Shown: positions 30,287-39,892 of the stretch, in pieces
Numbering within the stretch: the first letter of the stretch is position 1
Layout of the letters: each line of letters starts with the position of its first letter
Origin: Sinorhizobium shofinae
GTDB lineage: Bacteria; Pseudomonadota; Alphaproteobacteria; Rhizobiales; Rhizobiaceae
NCBI GenBank assembly: GCA_001704765.1
Contig: MBFK01000121.1
Coordinates: forward strand, 1 to 64,000
DNA length: 64,000 nt
Direction: 5' to 3'
Notes under the pieces: generated by a model
Database searches by the model: none
What the model saw: the letters and a program-made list of their open reading frames with translations, nothing else
Told to the model about the DNA's origin: nothing
Position numbers and translations under genes: made by a program

Positions 30287-31372
30287 TCAAAGACGGTTTT
30301 CGCTTGAGGCGTCGAAGATCGAGGCAACGGCCATGTCAAAGGAGAGGTGCACCGTGCTGCCCGGAGGGTAGCGCCGTTGGCCAGCGATCCGGACGGACAT
30401 GGATTGGCCGGCGAGCGAAAGCCACAGGAGGTTGTCCGCGCCCATCGGCTCCTCGATGTCGACGACCGCCTGGTGCACCGCATCGCCGTCGCGCGCCTCA
30501 TCGACCTTCACATGTTCCGGCCTTAGGCCGAGGACCACCTTCTGGCCGGGCTGCAGCCTCGTGCGAGTCGGATAGGACGTGACGTCGAAGGCAACGCCGC
30601 CGACACGAACGAAACTGCGGCCCTCCTTCGCTTCCACCTCGCCGCGGAAGAAGTTCATCGACGGCGAGCCGATGAAGCCGGCAACGAAGAGGTTCTCCGG
30701 CGCATTGTAGATGGTCATAGGATCGGCAAGCTGCTGGATGACCCCGCTCTTCATGACGGCAATGCGGTCGGCAAGGGTCAGCGCCTCGATCTGGTCGTGC
30801 GTGACGTAGATCATCGTGTTCTTTAGCGACTGGTGCAGCCGCTTGATCTCGACGCGCAGTTCGGAGCGCAGCTTGGCGTCGAGGTTCGATAGCGGCTCGT
30901 CGAAGAGGAAGACGTCGACGTCGCGCACTAGCGCCCGGCCGATCGCCACGCGCTGCCGCTGGCCGCCGGAAAGCTCCGACGGCTTGCGCTTCAGCAACGG
31001 CTGGATCTGCAGGATCTCCGAGGCGCGCTTCACGCGCTTGTCGATTTCCGCTTGCGGAATTTTGGCGACCTGCAAACCGAAGGAAAGGTTCTTCTCGACG
31101 GTCATCTGCGGATAGAGCGCGTAGGACTGGAACACCATGCCGATGCCCCGGTCCTTCGGCTCCTCCCAGGTGACGTTGCGATCCTTGATGTAGATCTGCC
31201 CCTCGGAGACGTCGAGCAGGCCTGCGATGCAATTGAGCAGCGTTGACTTTCCGCAGCCGGACGAACCGAGGAGCACAAGGAATTCACCGTGGTCGATGTC
31301 AAGATTGAGCTTGTCGAGAACCGTGACAGCACCGAAGTTCAGTGACAGATCCCTGACCGAAACACTTGTCAT
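30287..31372 (-). CDS. Sugar ABC transporter ATP-binding protein (UgpC/MsmK type)
   Basis: This 361-residue ATPase has Walker A GSSGCGKST, signature LSGGQRQRVAIGRAL, Walker B VFLFDEPLSNLDAKLR, the switch IYVTHDQIEALTLADRI and a C-terminal TOBE domain (about 240-361) typical of oligosaccharide importers. It is the last transporter gene before the mannosidase and six bases from the permease stop. Confidence 0.95.
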   Translation of the reverse strand: MTSVSVRDLSLNFGAVTVLDKLNLDIDHGEFLVLLGSSGCGKSTLLNCIAGLLDVSEGQIYIKDRNVTWEEPKDRGIGMVFQSYALYPQMTVEKNLSFGLQVAKIPQAEIDKRVKRASEILQIQPLLKRKPSELSGGQRQRVAIGRALVRDVDVFLFDEPLSNLDAKLRSELRVEIKRLHQSLKNTMIYVTHDQIEALTLADRIAVMKSGVIQQLADPMTIYNAPENLFVAGFIGSPSMNFFRGEVEAKEGRSFVRVGGVAFDVTSYPTRTRLQPGQKVVLGLRPEHVKVDEARDGDAVHQAVVDIEEPMGADNLLWLSLAGQSMSVRIAGQRRYPPGSTVHLSFDMAVASIFDASSENRL

Positions 31373-31378
31373 GCTTGC

Positions 31379-32320
31379 TTATCCTTTCACTGCACCGGCC
31401 GCGATGCCGCGGACAAAGAGCCGTCCGGAGACGAAATAGACGACGAGCGGAACGGCCCCCGTCAAAATCGTTGCCGCCATGTTGACGTTGTATTCCTTCA
31501 CGCCCTGCACCGAATTGACGATGTTGTTGAGCTGGACAGTCATCGGATAATATTCGGGGCGGGTGAAGACCACGCCAAACAGGAAATCGTTCCAGATGCC
31601 CGTCACCTGCAGGATCATCGCCACAACGAAGATCGGCAACGACATTGGCAGCATGATCTTGAAGTAGATCGTCCAGAACCCGGCACCATCGACGCGCGCC
31701 GCCTTGAAGAGCTCCTCGGGCAAACCCGCGAAGTAATTTCGGAACAGGAGGGTGAGGATCGGCATGCCGAAGATCGTGTGCACGATGACGAGGCCGGTCA
31801 GCGTTCCGTAGACACCCATTTCGCGCAGCACGATCACGATCGGATAGATCATCACCTGATAGGGAATGAAGGCGCCGATGATCAGGATGGTGAAGAAGAG
31901 GTCCGCCCCCTTGAAGCGCCAGTTCGCGAGCGCATAGCCGTTGACCGAGGCGACCGCGATCGAGATGATCGTCGAAGGCACGGTGATGCGGACCGAATTC
32001 CAGAAACCGCGGGAGAGCCCGTCGCAGTTGAGGCCGGTACAGGCCTCGGCCCAAGCCTTCACCCAGGGTTCGAAGGTTATTTCAAGCGGCGGCGCGAAGA
32101 TATTGCCGACGCGGATTTCCGGCATGCCCTTGAGCGACGTCATGATCATTACGTAGAGGGGCAGCAGGTAGTAGAGGGACACGACGATCAGCGTGCCGTA
32201 AATAATGATGTTACGGCGCGAGAGCCTCCTGCGCGGCTTGCGGCCGCGCGGGCCGGCGGCCAGCCTGTCCGGGGACGCGTCGTAAGCCGAAACCATGCTG
32301 TTGCTGGCAATTTTATCCAC
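31379..32320 (-). CDS. Sugar ABC transporter permease (MalG/AraQ type)
   Basis: This inner-membrane permease has six helices and the EAA loop ELFKAARVDGAGFWTIYFKIMLP. GTG 32320, after ggaggccgcaagc, gives 313 residues and overlaps the previous permease by eight bases; ATG 32296 (MVSAYDASPD) is an alternative. The N-terminal 35 residues before the first helix are basic and probably cytoplasmic. Confidence 0.9.
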   Translation of the reverse strand: MDKIASNSMVSAYDASPDRLAAGPRGRKPRRRLSRRNIIIYGTLIVVSLYYLLPLYVMIMTSLKGMPEIRVGNIFAPPLEITFEPWVKAWAEACTGLNCDGLSRGFWNSVRITVPSTIISIAVASVNGYALANWRFKGADLFFTILIIGAFIPYQVMIYPIVIVLREMGVYGTLTGLVIVHTIFGMPILTLLFRNYFAGLPEELFKAARVDGAGFWTIYFKIMLPMSLPIFVVAMILQVTGIWNDFLFGVVFTRPEYYPMTVQLNNIVNSVQGVKEYNVNMAATILTGAVPLVVYFVSGRLFVRGIAAGAVKG

Positions 32321-33221
32321 GCTTGCGGCCTCCTCCGAATTCCAGATACGCCCACGGCACGATAATGATGGCAACGGTGACGAGCATCATGGTGGAGGCG
32401 GCGAAGCCCTGGCCCAGGTTCTGGGCGAGGAACATGTAGTCGTAGACGTATTTGGCCGGCACCTCGGAAGCGATCCCCGGCCCGCCACTCGTCTGCGCCA
32501 CGACGAGGTCATAGACCTTGACGATGCCGCTCGCGATGATCACCAGGGTGGTGATGAAGACGCCGCGCATCATCGGGATGATGATCAGCACATAGGTCTT
32601 CCACATCGGGATGCCGTCGACCCGCGCTGCCTTCCAGATGTCCTCATCGATGCCGCGCAGACCTGCGAGCATCAGGCACATGACGAGACCCGTGCCCTGC
32701 CAGAGCGCGGCGATCAGGATGCCGTAAATAACGATGTCGGCGTTGTAGAGCGGATCGAAGGAGAAGCTCGTCCAGCCGAGCGACCGCACGATCGACTGGA
32801 TGCCGAATTGCGGGTTGAGAAGCCACTGCCAGACCAGCCCGGTCACGATGAAGGATAGGGCGAAGGGATAGAGCATGATCGTGCGGAACGTGTTCTCGAA
32901 GCGGATCTTCTGGTCCATCAATGCAGCGAGCACGAAGCCGATCACCAGGCTGAAGATCAGCGAGAAAAACCCGTACACCGCGAGGTTCTGGATGGAGATG
33001 ATCCAGCGCGGTGCAGCCCACAGCCGCTCGTACTGGTCAAGGCCGACGAAGGAGAGGCGCGGCAGCAACTTTGAATTTGTGAAGGAATAAACGACGGTCC
33101 AGATGGTGCCGCCGAGGAAGATGACCACGGCTGTCAGGATCATCGGAATAGAGGCGATCTTCGCATTCAGGTTGCGCAGCCACTGGTTCGGTCTAGCCGA
33201 ACCACGTGTTAGAGCCGTCAT
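32313..33221 (-). CDS. Sugar ABC transporter permease (MalF/AraP type)
   Basis: This 302-residue permease has six helices and the EAA loop DIWKAARVDGIPMWKTYVLIIIP. ATG 33221 follows ggaggaggaaac and is preferred to the 44-codon longer in-frame start. The 210 bases between it and the binding-protein gene hold GC-rich inverted repeats (acggcc...ggccgt near 33395-33420), as often seen after highly expressed binding-protein genes. Confidence 0.93.
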   Translation of the reverse strand: MTALTRGSARPNQWLRNLNAKIASIPMILTAVVIFLGGTIWTVVYSFTNSKLLPRLSFVGLDQYERLWAAPRWIISIQNLAVYGFFSLIFSLVIGFVLAALMDQKIRFENTFRTIMLYPFALSFIVTGLVWQWLLNPQFGIQSIVRSLGWTSFSFDPLYNADIVIYGILIAALWQGTGLVMCLMLAGLRGIDEDIWKAARVDGIPMWKTYVLIIIPMMRGVFITTLVIIASGIVKVYDLVVAQTSGGPGIASEVPAKYVYDYMFLAQNLGQGFAASTMMLVTVAIIIVPWAYLEFGGGRKRG

Positions 33222-33431
33222 GTTTCCTCCTCCGGAACTGCGACAATTTCTGGCGATGGGCGGCACATGCGACGACCAAGCCGCGAGCGCCAAAACCGAC
33301 CACGGATCGTAGCCCCTGCCCTTCGTCTGCCGCTGCCGTCGACGCCGCCTCATGCGGCATCCGGCGCGGGTTTTAGGACGAGAGCCTGGGCAACGGCCCC
33401 GCGCAGAAGCGAGGCCGTCAAGAGACCGCGA

Positions 33432-34667
33432 TCAATCCGCCGCCGCGATGATCTCCGCGAAGCGCTTCTGCGCGTCTTCGGGCGTCATGGACGGGTTCGC
33501 GAAGAACTCGGAGAAGAGGTCTTCCTTTTGCTTCTGGCTGTCTGGCGACAGAAGCTGGTCCGTAGCCTGGATCACATTGCCCTTGGCAAGAATGTCGAGA
33601 CCCTTCCGCATGCAATCATTTGCTGCTGCGAGGTCCACGTCAGCGCGCACTGGGAGCGAGCCCTTCTTCAGGTTGAAGGCGACCTGCGTTTTGGGGTTCA
33701 GCAGAGCCGAGGCGAGCACCTCCTGCGCCTTCGACTTCTCCTCGTCCTCCAGCAACGGGAAATAGAAGGCGTCGCCTCCGGTCGAGATCACCTCGTTGAC
33801 GCCGAGTCCGGGAAGGCAGGTGTAATCGACGCCGGCTTTCTGACCCGCGACCTGGAACTCGCCCTGCGCCCAGTCACCCATGATCTGGCCGCCGGCCTTG
33901 CCGGTGATCACCAAGTTCGTTGCCTGGTTCCAATCCTGAACGTTCGAGCCCTTCGACAGGCGGCGCGCGTCGTCGGCAGCCTTGAAGACCTTGGCAATCT
34001 CGGGCCCGGCAGCCACTTCCTCGTCCTTCTTGGCAAAGACATTCTCGAACACGTCCTTGCCAGCGATCGCCACCATCAAGACGTCGAAAGCTCCGGCCGC
34101 CTGCCATGGCTGACCGCCGAGAGCCAGGGGTATAATACCGGCCTTTTCGAGGGCCGGTGCCGCAGCGACGAACTCATCCCAGTTCTTCGGTACGGGAACA
34201 CCCGCCTTCTTGAAGGCGGCATTCGAAAGCCACAGCCACTGCCAGGAGTGGATGTTGACCGGTGCGCAATAGATCTTGCCTTCGATGGTGCAGGAGTCGA
34301 GCAGGCTCGACGGCTTGATGATCTCCTTCCAGTTCTCGCGCGTGGCGAGATCGGTGAGGTCGCGCATCAGGCCGGCCTGCACCAACTCCTCCGCCTGGCG
34401 TCCGTGGTTGAACTGGGTGGCGCCCATCGGGTCGCCGCCGGTAATGCGGCTGATCATGATCGGACGCGCGGTACCCCCGGAGCCGGCGATAGCACCGTCG
34501 ACCCATTTGTTGCCGGTTGCGTCGAACGCCTTCGCCAATTCGGCAACCGCTGCAGCCTCCCCCCCGGAGGTCCACCAATGCGTCACCTCCAGATCGGTGG
34601 CATGAGCCGCACAAAACGGCAAGGCGACGGTTGCGGCCAAGGCGCCGGCCAAAGAACGTAATTTCAT
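33432..34667 (-). CDS. Sugar ABC transporter substrate-binding protein
   Basis: This 411-residue periplasmic binding protein of the family 1 type has a signal peptide (cut near CAAHA-TDLEV). It shows the usual VTHWWTSGGEAAAVAELAKA start and the sugar-binding surface stretches NIHSWQWLWLSNAAFKKAG and GGDAFYFPLLEDEEKSKAQE. It is the first gene of the mannoside operon and has a strong ribosome binding site (gggagga). A LacI-type operator palindrome lies 16 bases upstream of its start codon. Confidence 0.94.
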   Translation of the reverse strand: MKLRSLAGALAATVALPFCAAHATDLEVTHWWTSGGEAAAVAELAKAFDATGNKWVDGAIAGSGGTARPIMISRITGGDPMGATQFNHGRQAEELVQAGLMRDLTDLATRENWKEIIKPSSLLDSCTIEGKIYCAPVNIHSWQWLWLSNAAFKKAGVPVPKNWDEFVAAAPALEKAGIIPLALGGQPWQAAGAFDVLMVAIAGKDVFENVFAKKDEEVAAGPEIAKVFKAADDARRLSKGSNVQDWNQATNLVITGKAGGQIMGDWAQGEFQVAGQKAGVDYTCLPGLGVNEVISTGGDAFYFPLLEDEEKSKAQEVLASALLNPKTQVAFNLKKGSLPVRADVDLAAANDCMRKGLDILAKGNVIQATDQLLSPDSQKQKEDLFSEFFANPSMTPEDAQKRFAEIIAAAD

Positions 34668-34682
34668 GAGTCTCCTCCCTCA

Positions 34683-34696
34683 CTGTAACGTTACCG
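34683..34696. promoter_or_regulatory. LacI-type operator near the binding-protein gene
   Basis: ctgtaacgttaccg contains the perfect ten-base palindrome gtaac-gttac with a CpG centre, typical of LacI/GalR operators. It lies 16 bases upstream of the binding-protein start. Confidence 0.65.
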
Positions 34697-35004
34697 TAAA
34701 AAACTTAGTTCAATCCATTTGCCGAAGCAACACTCACAACGGATAATTCAAATTAATTATTTGACTACAACCATGACATGTAGGTGACTATTGCCCGAAC
34801 AGCTCCTTTGCGCCTTATCCGGATACCGTCACGGCTCAAGGAATTTGCAGTTAAGCTATTGTTTTACATTGATAAATACGTGAAGATAAAAGTCGCAACG
34901 ACAGCCGCCTTTTCGCATGTGCAGCATGGAACTTCGAATAGGCGTGGTTCAACCCCCTGTTTATGCACTTCGCACCGCAGCAACGAAAAAGCTCGACATT
35001 GCTA

Positions 35005-35018
35005 CTGTATCGTTACAG
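35005..35018. promoter_or_regulatory. LacI-type operator near the regulator gene
   Basis: ctgtatcgttacag has ctgta/tacag arms around a CpG centre and matches the first operator at 11 of 14 positions. It sits about 165 bases upstream of the lacI-type gene, as for self-control. Confidence 0.6.
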
Positions 35019-35184
35019 ATTTCAGGGCACGATTTAGCTCTGCCCCGATATGGCGAGTTCGGGCAAATCGTATATAACGCAGCAATTGGGCTAGGAGACG
35101 GGCTATCGCGAAGGTGCCGGCACCGCAGTTGCGGTTCGAAAACGGTCGCTTCGGAGGTCCCGAATAAGCGGGCTTGTGAAGAGC

Positions 35185-36246
35185 ATGGAAGGCAGGACAA
35201 GGAACAGGCCGGCGGCAGCGGCACCAACGGAGGGCAGCAGGCCGACATTGAAGACGATCGCCTTCATGACCGGGCTCGGCATCACCACCGTTTCCCGTGC
35301 ACTGAAGGATGCGTCCGATATCGGCGCCGAGACCAAGGAACGGGTGCGGCTCGTCGCAAAGCAGATCGGCTATCAGCCGAACCGTGCAGGCGTGCGCCTC
35401 AGAACCGGCAAGACAAATGTCATCAGCCTCGTCTTGACGCTTGAGGAAGAGATCATGGGCATCACCAGCCCGATGGTCATCGGCATCACCGAAATCCTCG
35501 CCGGTACCCAATATCACTTGGTCGTGACGCCCTACAGTTCCACCAAGGATCCGCTCGGCCCGATCCGCTACATCCTCGATACCGGGGCAGCCGACGGCGT
35601 GATCATCTCGCGAATGGAACCGCACGATCCGCGCGTGACCCTGCTTACCGAGCGTCAACTGCCTTTCGCGACACATGGAAGGACCGAGATGGGGATCGTG
35701 CACCCCTATCACGACTTCGACAACGAGCGCTTCGCCTATGAGGCCGTGCGCAGGCTTGTCGAGCGCGGCAGGCGCCGGCTGGTGCTGTTGGAGCCGCCGC
35801 CGCACCTCACCTTCCATTCGCATATGCGCACCGGCTTTGAACGCGGCCTCAAGGATTTCGATGCGGAGTCGGTAAGCTTCCACCAGGTCAACATCGACTA
35901 CAGCCTGGTCGCCACTCGCGACGCCTTTGAAAAGCTGATGCGTTCGGAAGAGGCCCCGGACGGCATCGTTTCTGGTAGCGGCTCCGGCGCGATTGCGCTG
36001 ATCGCCGGGCTTGAAGCGGCGGGGAAGACAGTTGGAGAGGATGCCGACATGGTCTCCAAGGTGCCGAGCGACTTCCTGCGCTGGCTGCGGCCGGAGGTCA
36101 TGACCATGTACGAGGACATCCGCCTTGCCGGCCGTGAGCTCGCCAAGGCTGTGCTCGGTCATATCGAAGGACGGCCACCCGAGACATTGCAGAGCCTCAG
36201 CCAGCCGGAGTTTCAGCCTCCGATGCAGAGATCGCCGAAAGTCTAG
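35185..36246 (+). CDS. LacI-family transcriptional regulator of the mannoside operon
   Basis: This protein (353 residues from ATG 35185; GTG 35176 also possible) has the LacI helix-turn-helix PTLKTIAFMTGLGITTVSRA, the hinge-like NRAGVRLRTGKTNVI and a periplasmic-binding-like effector domain to the C-terminus. The usual hinge Leu is replaced by the sequence AGVRLRTG, a common variant in rhizobia. Divergence from the sugar operon and the paired operators suggest that it represses that operon until its sugar inducer binds. Confidence 0.9.
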   Translation: MEGRTRNRPAAAAPTEGSRPTLKTIAFMTGLGITTVSRALKDASDIGAETKERVRLVAKQIGYQPNRAGVRLRTGKTNVISLVLTLEEEIMGITSPMVIGITEILAGTQYHLVVTPYSSTKDPLGPIRYILDTGAADGVIISRMEPHDPRVTLLTERQLPFATHGRTEMGIVHPYHDFDNERFAYEAVRRLVERGRRRLVLLEPPPHLTFHSHMRTGFERGLKDFDAESVSFHQVNIDYSLVATRDAFEKLMRSEEAPDGIVSGSGSGAIALIAGLEAAGKTVGEDADMVSKVPSDFLRWLRPEVMTMYEDIRLAGRELAKAVLGHIEGRPPETLQSLSQPEFQPPMQRSPKV

Positions 36247-36274
36247 AGCGCCCGCCGTGCGTTCAAAGGACGCT

Positions 36275-36538
36275 CTAGAAATTTGGATCTAGTGCATCTG
36301 ATCCGCTTTTCAGTGATCCCACTGGACACCGCACTTGGAACTCGACCATGACGCCATCGCCGGCCATGTTGAAAACACGACCCCGATGTTCGGCGACGAG
36401 CCCCGCAATGATCTCCTGATACTTGGTAAGTACGCTGAGCGTCGCCTCTTCGTCCCCGGACATCAGACGGCTGTGGCCCGCGACGTCGGCAGCCAGAACA
36501 ACAGCCAGACGGCGTCCCTTTGCTTCATCCGTTGGCAC
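36275..36538 (-). pseudogene. Truncated class III adenylate/guanylate cyclase
   Basis: The first 68 or so residues match the N-terminus of rhizobial class III cyclases (RRLAVVLAADVAGHSRLMSG with the metal-binding Asp, then VFNMAGDGVMVEF with the second). The sequence then breaks off near 36335 into unrelated bases with an inverted repeat (ctagagcg...cgctctag, 36245-36280). Only about a third of a catalytic domain and no downstream domain remain, so it cannot be active alone. It is probably the remnant of a gene lost by deletion at a repeat. Confidence 0.75.
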
Positions 36539-36665
36539 TGGGCCTCTCCCTCGCCCGCTCCCTGGAGCAAGTCTACAGCTTGCCGGCCGCCTTCATCCAG
36601 AGGGCGGCACCGATGCGGAGCCCGCACGTGAACATTGCCGCCGTGAAGCGAAGTCTTACAACGCC

Positions 36666-37340
36666 TCAGAGTACGCAGCCGACTTTCGCGCATCGGGCAT
36701 AGGAGACGAGCTCAGCTCGCTTGCTGCGCCCGTCGCCAAGGAAATCATCGACTGCCGCGGCGACCTCGTTCGGCCGGTTCCGCGCCCAATGACCGAGGCC
36801 GTGGAGGGCTGCCTCCTGACACGCAATCGAGCCAAGGTTGAGCGTTCGACGCATGACGTCGATCGCGGCCCTATGCATGAAGTTGCAATCCGGATCGTCC
36901 GGGAGCGCCAGACATGGGAACTCGTCCCACCACATGTAACAGACGGTGTTCAGGGGAGCCGCGCCGGGTTCGTCGATGTGACCCAACACAGCGGCGCAGC
37001 GCGGCGCGAACAGGTCGGTGAAGACATTCTCGATCGCCTCGACGCAGGCCAGCCGTGCTGCCGTGGGCGTGGATGTCTTGTAGAACCACCCGTTGTCACC
37101 AGAGGCGCTGGTGCTCAGAAGGTAGGTGAACCCCTGGGCGATCTGCGCGTCGGAGAAGCCGGCGAGCGAACGCTCGGTCGTCAAAAAGAGCCTCGTAAAG
37201 TAATCGATGGCGACAGACGGCTCGGGATCCCACCACGGAGGGTCTTCATCGAAGAACCAAGGGTTGCCGTGCGGCCGGATCGAGTGGCTGAACGCATGCT
37301 CAAGCCAGGCATCGTAGCTCAGGTTCGACACCGCAGGCAT
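36666..37340 (-). CDS. Hypothetical protein, 224 residues
   Basis: ATG 37340 follows caggaggaggtttgc, an excellent ribosome binding site, and is preferred to the longer frame. The soluble product is rich in Trp and Asp at the start (PWFFDEDPPWWDPEPS), helical in the middle and has a Cys/His-containing segment ACQEAALHGLGHWARNRP near the end that resembles a HEAT-like helix pair. I do not recognise the family. There is no signal peptide, and neighbours give no hint. Confidence 0.7.
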   Translation of the reverse strand: MPAVSNLSYDAWLEHAFSHSIRPHGNPWFFDEDPPWWDPEPSVAIDYFTRLFLTTERSLAGFSDAQIAQGFTYLLSTSASGDNGWFYKTSTPTAARLACVEAIENVFTDLFAPRCAAVLGHIDEPGAAPLNTVCYMWWDEFPCLALPDDPDCNFMHRAAIDVMRRTLNLGSIACQEAALHGLGHWARNRPNEVAAAVDDFLGDGRSKRAELVSYARCAKVGCVL

Positions 37341-37584
37341 GCAAACCTCCTCCTGTAGACGTTCACGTCGCCGAAATACGCGCCAGGGCCTGCAGCCGTG
37401 AGTCCAGCCTAACCTTCTCACGAGCCCGTCGCGCGCGCCAGTGGCGCTTACCGAGTTCACTTGTCAGTTTCGCGGCGCGCGCCGTGCAAGCGGAGGTTAA
37501 GGGCTGGAAGGCAGAAGCGCCGCCTTGTAGGCTGCATCGCCGGTTCAAGAATGAAGATGCAGACGCCAGGAGGAAAACAGACTC

Positions 37585-38184
37585 ATGCCGCCCATCAAGG
37601 TCGATCCCGACAAAGTCCACGAGTTCGCGAACGCCGAGACTTTCTACAATTGGCTCGGCAACCAACACGACAAGGAGGACGAGGTCTGGATCAAGGTCCA
37701 CAAGGTGGGTTCGGGGCTGAATTCGATCACGCCCAAGGAAGCCATCGACGTCGTGCTCTGCTGGGGCTGGATCGACGGGGTGCGCAAGGGGCTCGATGAG
37801 AAAAGCTATCTCCAGCGCTACACCCCACGCGGCAGGAAGAGCACCTGGAGCCAGATCAATGTAGACAATGTCGCGCGGCTGATCGAGGAAGGCCGGATGA
37901 CGGAGCACGGTCTCAGGCAGGTGGAGATGGCCAAGGCTGACGGCCGTTGGGACCGCGCCTACAGGAGCGGCAAGGACATGAAGATCCCCGACGATCTTCA
38001 GGCCGCAATCGAAGCGGAACCCAAGGCCAAGGAAATGCTGGAGAAACTCAGCGAGCAAAATCGTTTCGCCTTAGCCTTCCGCACCCACAACATGAAGACG
38101 CAAGCCGGCCGGAAGAAGAAGATCGAGACGTTTGTCGAGATGCTTAAGCGCGGCGAGACGATTTACCCCCAGGGCAAGAAATGA
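37585..38184 (+). CDS. YdeI/OmpD-associated family protein
   Basis: This 199-residue cytoplasmic protein belongs to the YdeI family, named from an E. coli gene linked to OmpD and polymyxin resistance but of unknown biochemical role. Family blocks are AETFYNWLGNQHDKEDEVWI, ITPKEAIDVVLCWGWIDG, YTPRGRKSTWSQIN and the C-terminal helical FAFRTHN-like segment (here FALAFRTHNMKTQAGRKKKI). aggaggaaaa precedes the start. A bidirectional terminator separates it from gnd. Confidence 0.9.
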   Translation: MPPIKVDPDKVHEFANAETFYNWLGNQHDKEDEVWIKVHKVGSGLNSITPKEAIDVVLCWGWIDGVRKGLDEKSYLQRYTPRGRKSTWSQINVDNVARLIEEGRMTEHGLRQVEMAKADGRWDRAYRSGKDMKIPDDLQAAIEAEPKAKEMLEKLSEQNRFALAFRTHNMKTQAGRKKKIETFVEMLKRGETIYPQGKK

Positions 38185-38230
38185 CGCCCACCTGATCTCC
38201 GGATAAAGGCTCCATCTGCGCTCACACAGA

Positions 38231-38256
38231 AACGGGGCGGCCATAGCCGCCCCGTT
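38231..38256. terminator. Bidirectional terminator between the YdeI-family gene and gnd
   Basis: A perfect eleven-base-pair stem (aacggggcggc/gccgccccgtt) with loop cata lies between the two convergent stops. The A/T ends suit termination in both directions. Confidence 0.8.
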
Positions 38257-38284
38257 GCTCATCCAAGCTCTCAGGCTAGTCCGC

Positions 38285-39715
38285 TCACCCGGCGAGGCCG
38301 CTGCCCCATGGCCCGTGATGGCTGTCGGCGCCGTCGATGCGGTCGAAGCCGTGGGCGCCGAAGAAGTCGCGCTGCGCCTGGATCACATTGGCGGTGCCGC
38401 GGCCGCGGCGGTAGCTGTCGAAATAGCCGAGCGCCGAGGCGAGCGCCGGCACCGGCAGGCCGCCGAGCACGGCTGCGGAGACGATGCGGCGAAGCGCCCC
38501 GTCCGTGTCTTTCACCATGGAAGCGAAGGCAGGCGTGACGATCAGGTTGGCCGCATCCGGCGCCTTGGTGAAGGCGGTGGTGATTTCGTCGAGGAATTGC
38601 GAGCGAATGATGCAGCCGGCACGCCAGATCCTGGCAATCGTCGGCATCGGCAGGCTCCAGTTGAATTCCTTCGAGGCCGCGGACATCACCGCGAAGCCCT
38701 GGGCATAGGCACCGATTTTCGCGGCAAGCAGTGCGTTCTCCAAGTCCTTGATGAAGGCTTGCCTGTCGGCAACCTTGAATTCGCCGACCGCTGGCAGGCC
38801 GAGGATCTTTTCGGCGGCTTCGCGCTCCTCTTTCATCGAGGAAATGCTGCGCGCGGCAACAGCGGCTTCGATGCCGGTCGCCGGAACGCCCATGTTCTGC
38901 GCTTCGATCACCGACCACTTGCCGGTGCCCTTCTGGCCGGCCTTGTCGAGGATCAAGTCGACGATCGGCTTGCCGGTCAGCGGATCGGCGGCCTTTAGCA
39001 CCTTTTCGGTGATCTCGATCAAGTAGGAGTTGAGCCGCCCCTTGTTCCAGTCGCCGAAGACTTCGCCGATCTCTTGCGCCGTCATCTTCAGCCCATCACG
39101 CAGGATGCCGTAGATTTCGGCGATCATCTGCATGTCGGCATATTCGATGCCGTTGTGGATCGTCTTGACGAAATGCCCGGCGCCGTTTTCGCCGAGCCAG
39201 GCAACGCAGGGATCGTTGTCATATTTCGCAGCGATCGAGGTCAGCACCTTCTCGACGCGGCGGTAGGAATCCTCGGTGCCGCCGACCATGATCGAAGGCC
39301 CATGACGCGCACCCTCTTCACCGCCGGAAACGCCCATGCCGATGAAGGTGAGGCCCGAGTCCTTCAGCGCCTCGAAGCGACGCATCGTGTCGCGGAAGTT
39401 CGCGTTGCCCGCGTCGATCATGATGTCGCCCTTGGAGAGATAGGGCTTCAACGCCTCCATCTGCTGATCGACCGGATCGCCGGCCTTGATCATGATGATG
39501 ATCGGACGCGGCGGACGAATTGCCGCGACGAACTCCTCGATCGTCTCGCAGGGAACGATCTGCTCCTTGAGCTCGCCTGCCTCAGCGTAGAATTTCCGCG
39601 TCGCGTCAACCGTGCGGTTGAAAACGGCGATCTTGTTGCCTTTTTCAGCGATGTTGAGCGCCAGGTTCGATCCCATGACGCCGAGACCGATTAGGCCGAT
39701 TTCCGCCTGTGACAC
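38285..39715 (-). CDS. gnd: 6-phosphogluconate dehydrogenase, decarboxylating
   Basis: This 476-residue oxidative pentose phosphate enzyme converts 6-phosphogluconate to ribulose 5-phosphate. It has the Rossmann GLGVMGSNLALNIAEKG, the catalytic-site GVSGGEEGARHGPSIMVGG (about residue 128) and VKTIHNGIEYADMQMIAE with the catalytic Lys, and the C-terminal tail over the partner's active site with RRGRGTANVIQAQRDFFGAHGF. GTG 39715 after ggaggcaatcac matches the family start; ATG 39832 adds unrelated sequence. It is a single gene. Confidence 0.96.
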   Translation of the reverse strand: MSQAEIGLIGLGVMGSNLALNIAEKGNKIAVFNRTVDATRKFYAEAGELKEQIVPCETIEEFVAAIRPPRPIIIMIKAGDPVDQQMEALKPYLSKGDIMIDAGNANFRDTMRRFEALKDSGLTFIGMGVSGGEEGARHGPSIMVGGTEDSYRRVEKVLTSIAAKYDNDPCVAWLGENGAGHFVKTIHNGIEYADMQMIAEIYGILRDGLKMTAQEIGEVFGDWNKGRLNSYLIEITEKVLKAADPLTGKPIVDLILDKAGQKGTGKWSVIEAQNMGVPATGIEAAVAARSISSMKEEREAAEKILGLPAVGEFKVADRQAFIKDLENALLAAKIGAYAQGFAVMSAASKEFNWSLPMPTIARIWRAGCIIRSQFLDEITTAFTKAPDAANLIVTPAFASMVKDTDGALRRIVSAAVLGGLPVPALASALGYFDSYRRGRGTANVIQAQRDFFGAHGFDRIDGADSHHGPWGSGLAG

Positions 39716-39892
39716 GTGATTGCCTCCATTGGACAGGAGAGGCTGGCACGGGCCGCGATGACCGTGTGCCGACCCCTTGAATTTGATCTGCGCATGTAGG
39801 GCACCCCACAAGAAAAGCGACGGGTGCGGCATGCGGCGGCGGAGGCTGTTTTGGCATTCAAATCGATTTACGACAAGCCATTCCTGACAAAA

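Larger units (their letters stand above)
34668..35184. other. Divergent control region of the mannoside operon and lacI-type gene
   Basis: About 510 bases, AT-rich between 34700 and 34900, separate the divergent operon and regulator gene. Besides the two operator-like palindromes no gene is supported. The position suits promoters for both directions. Confidence 0.6.
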
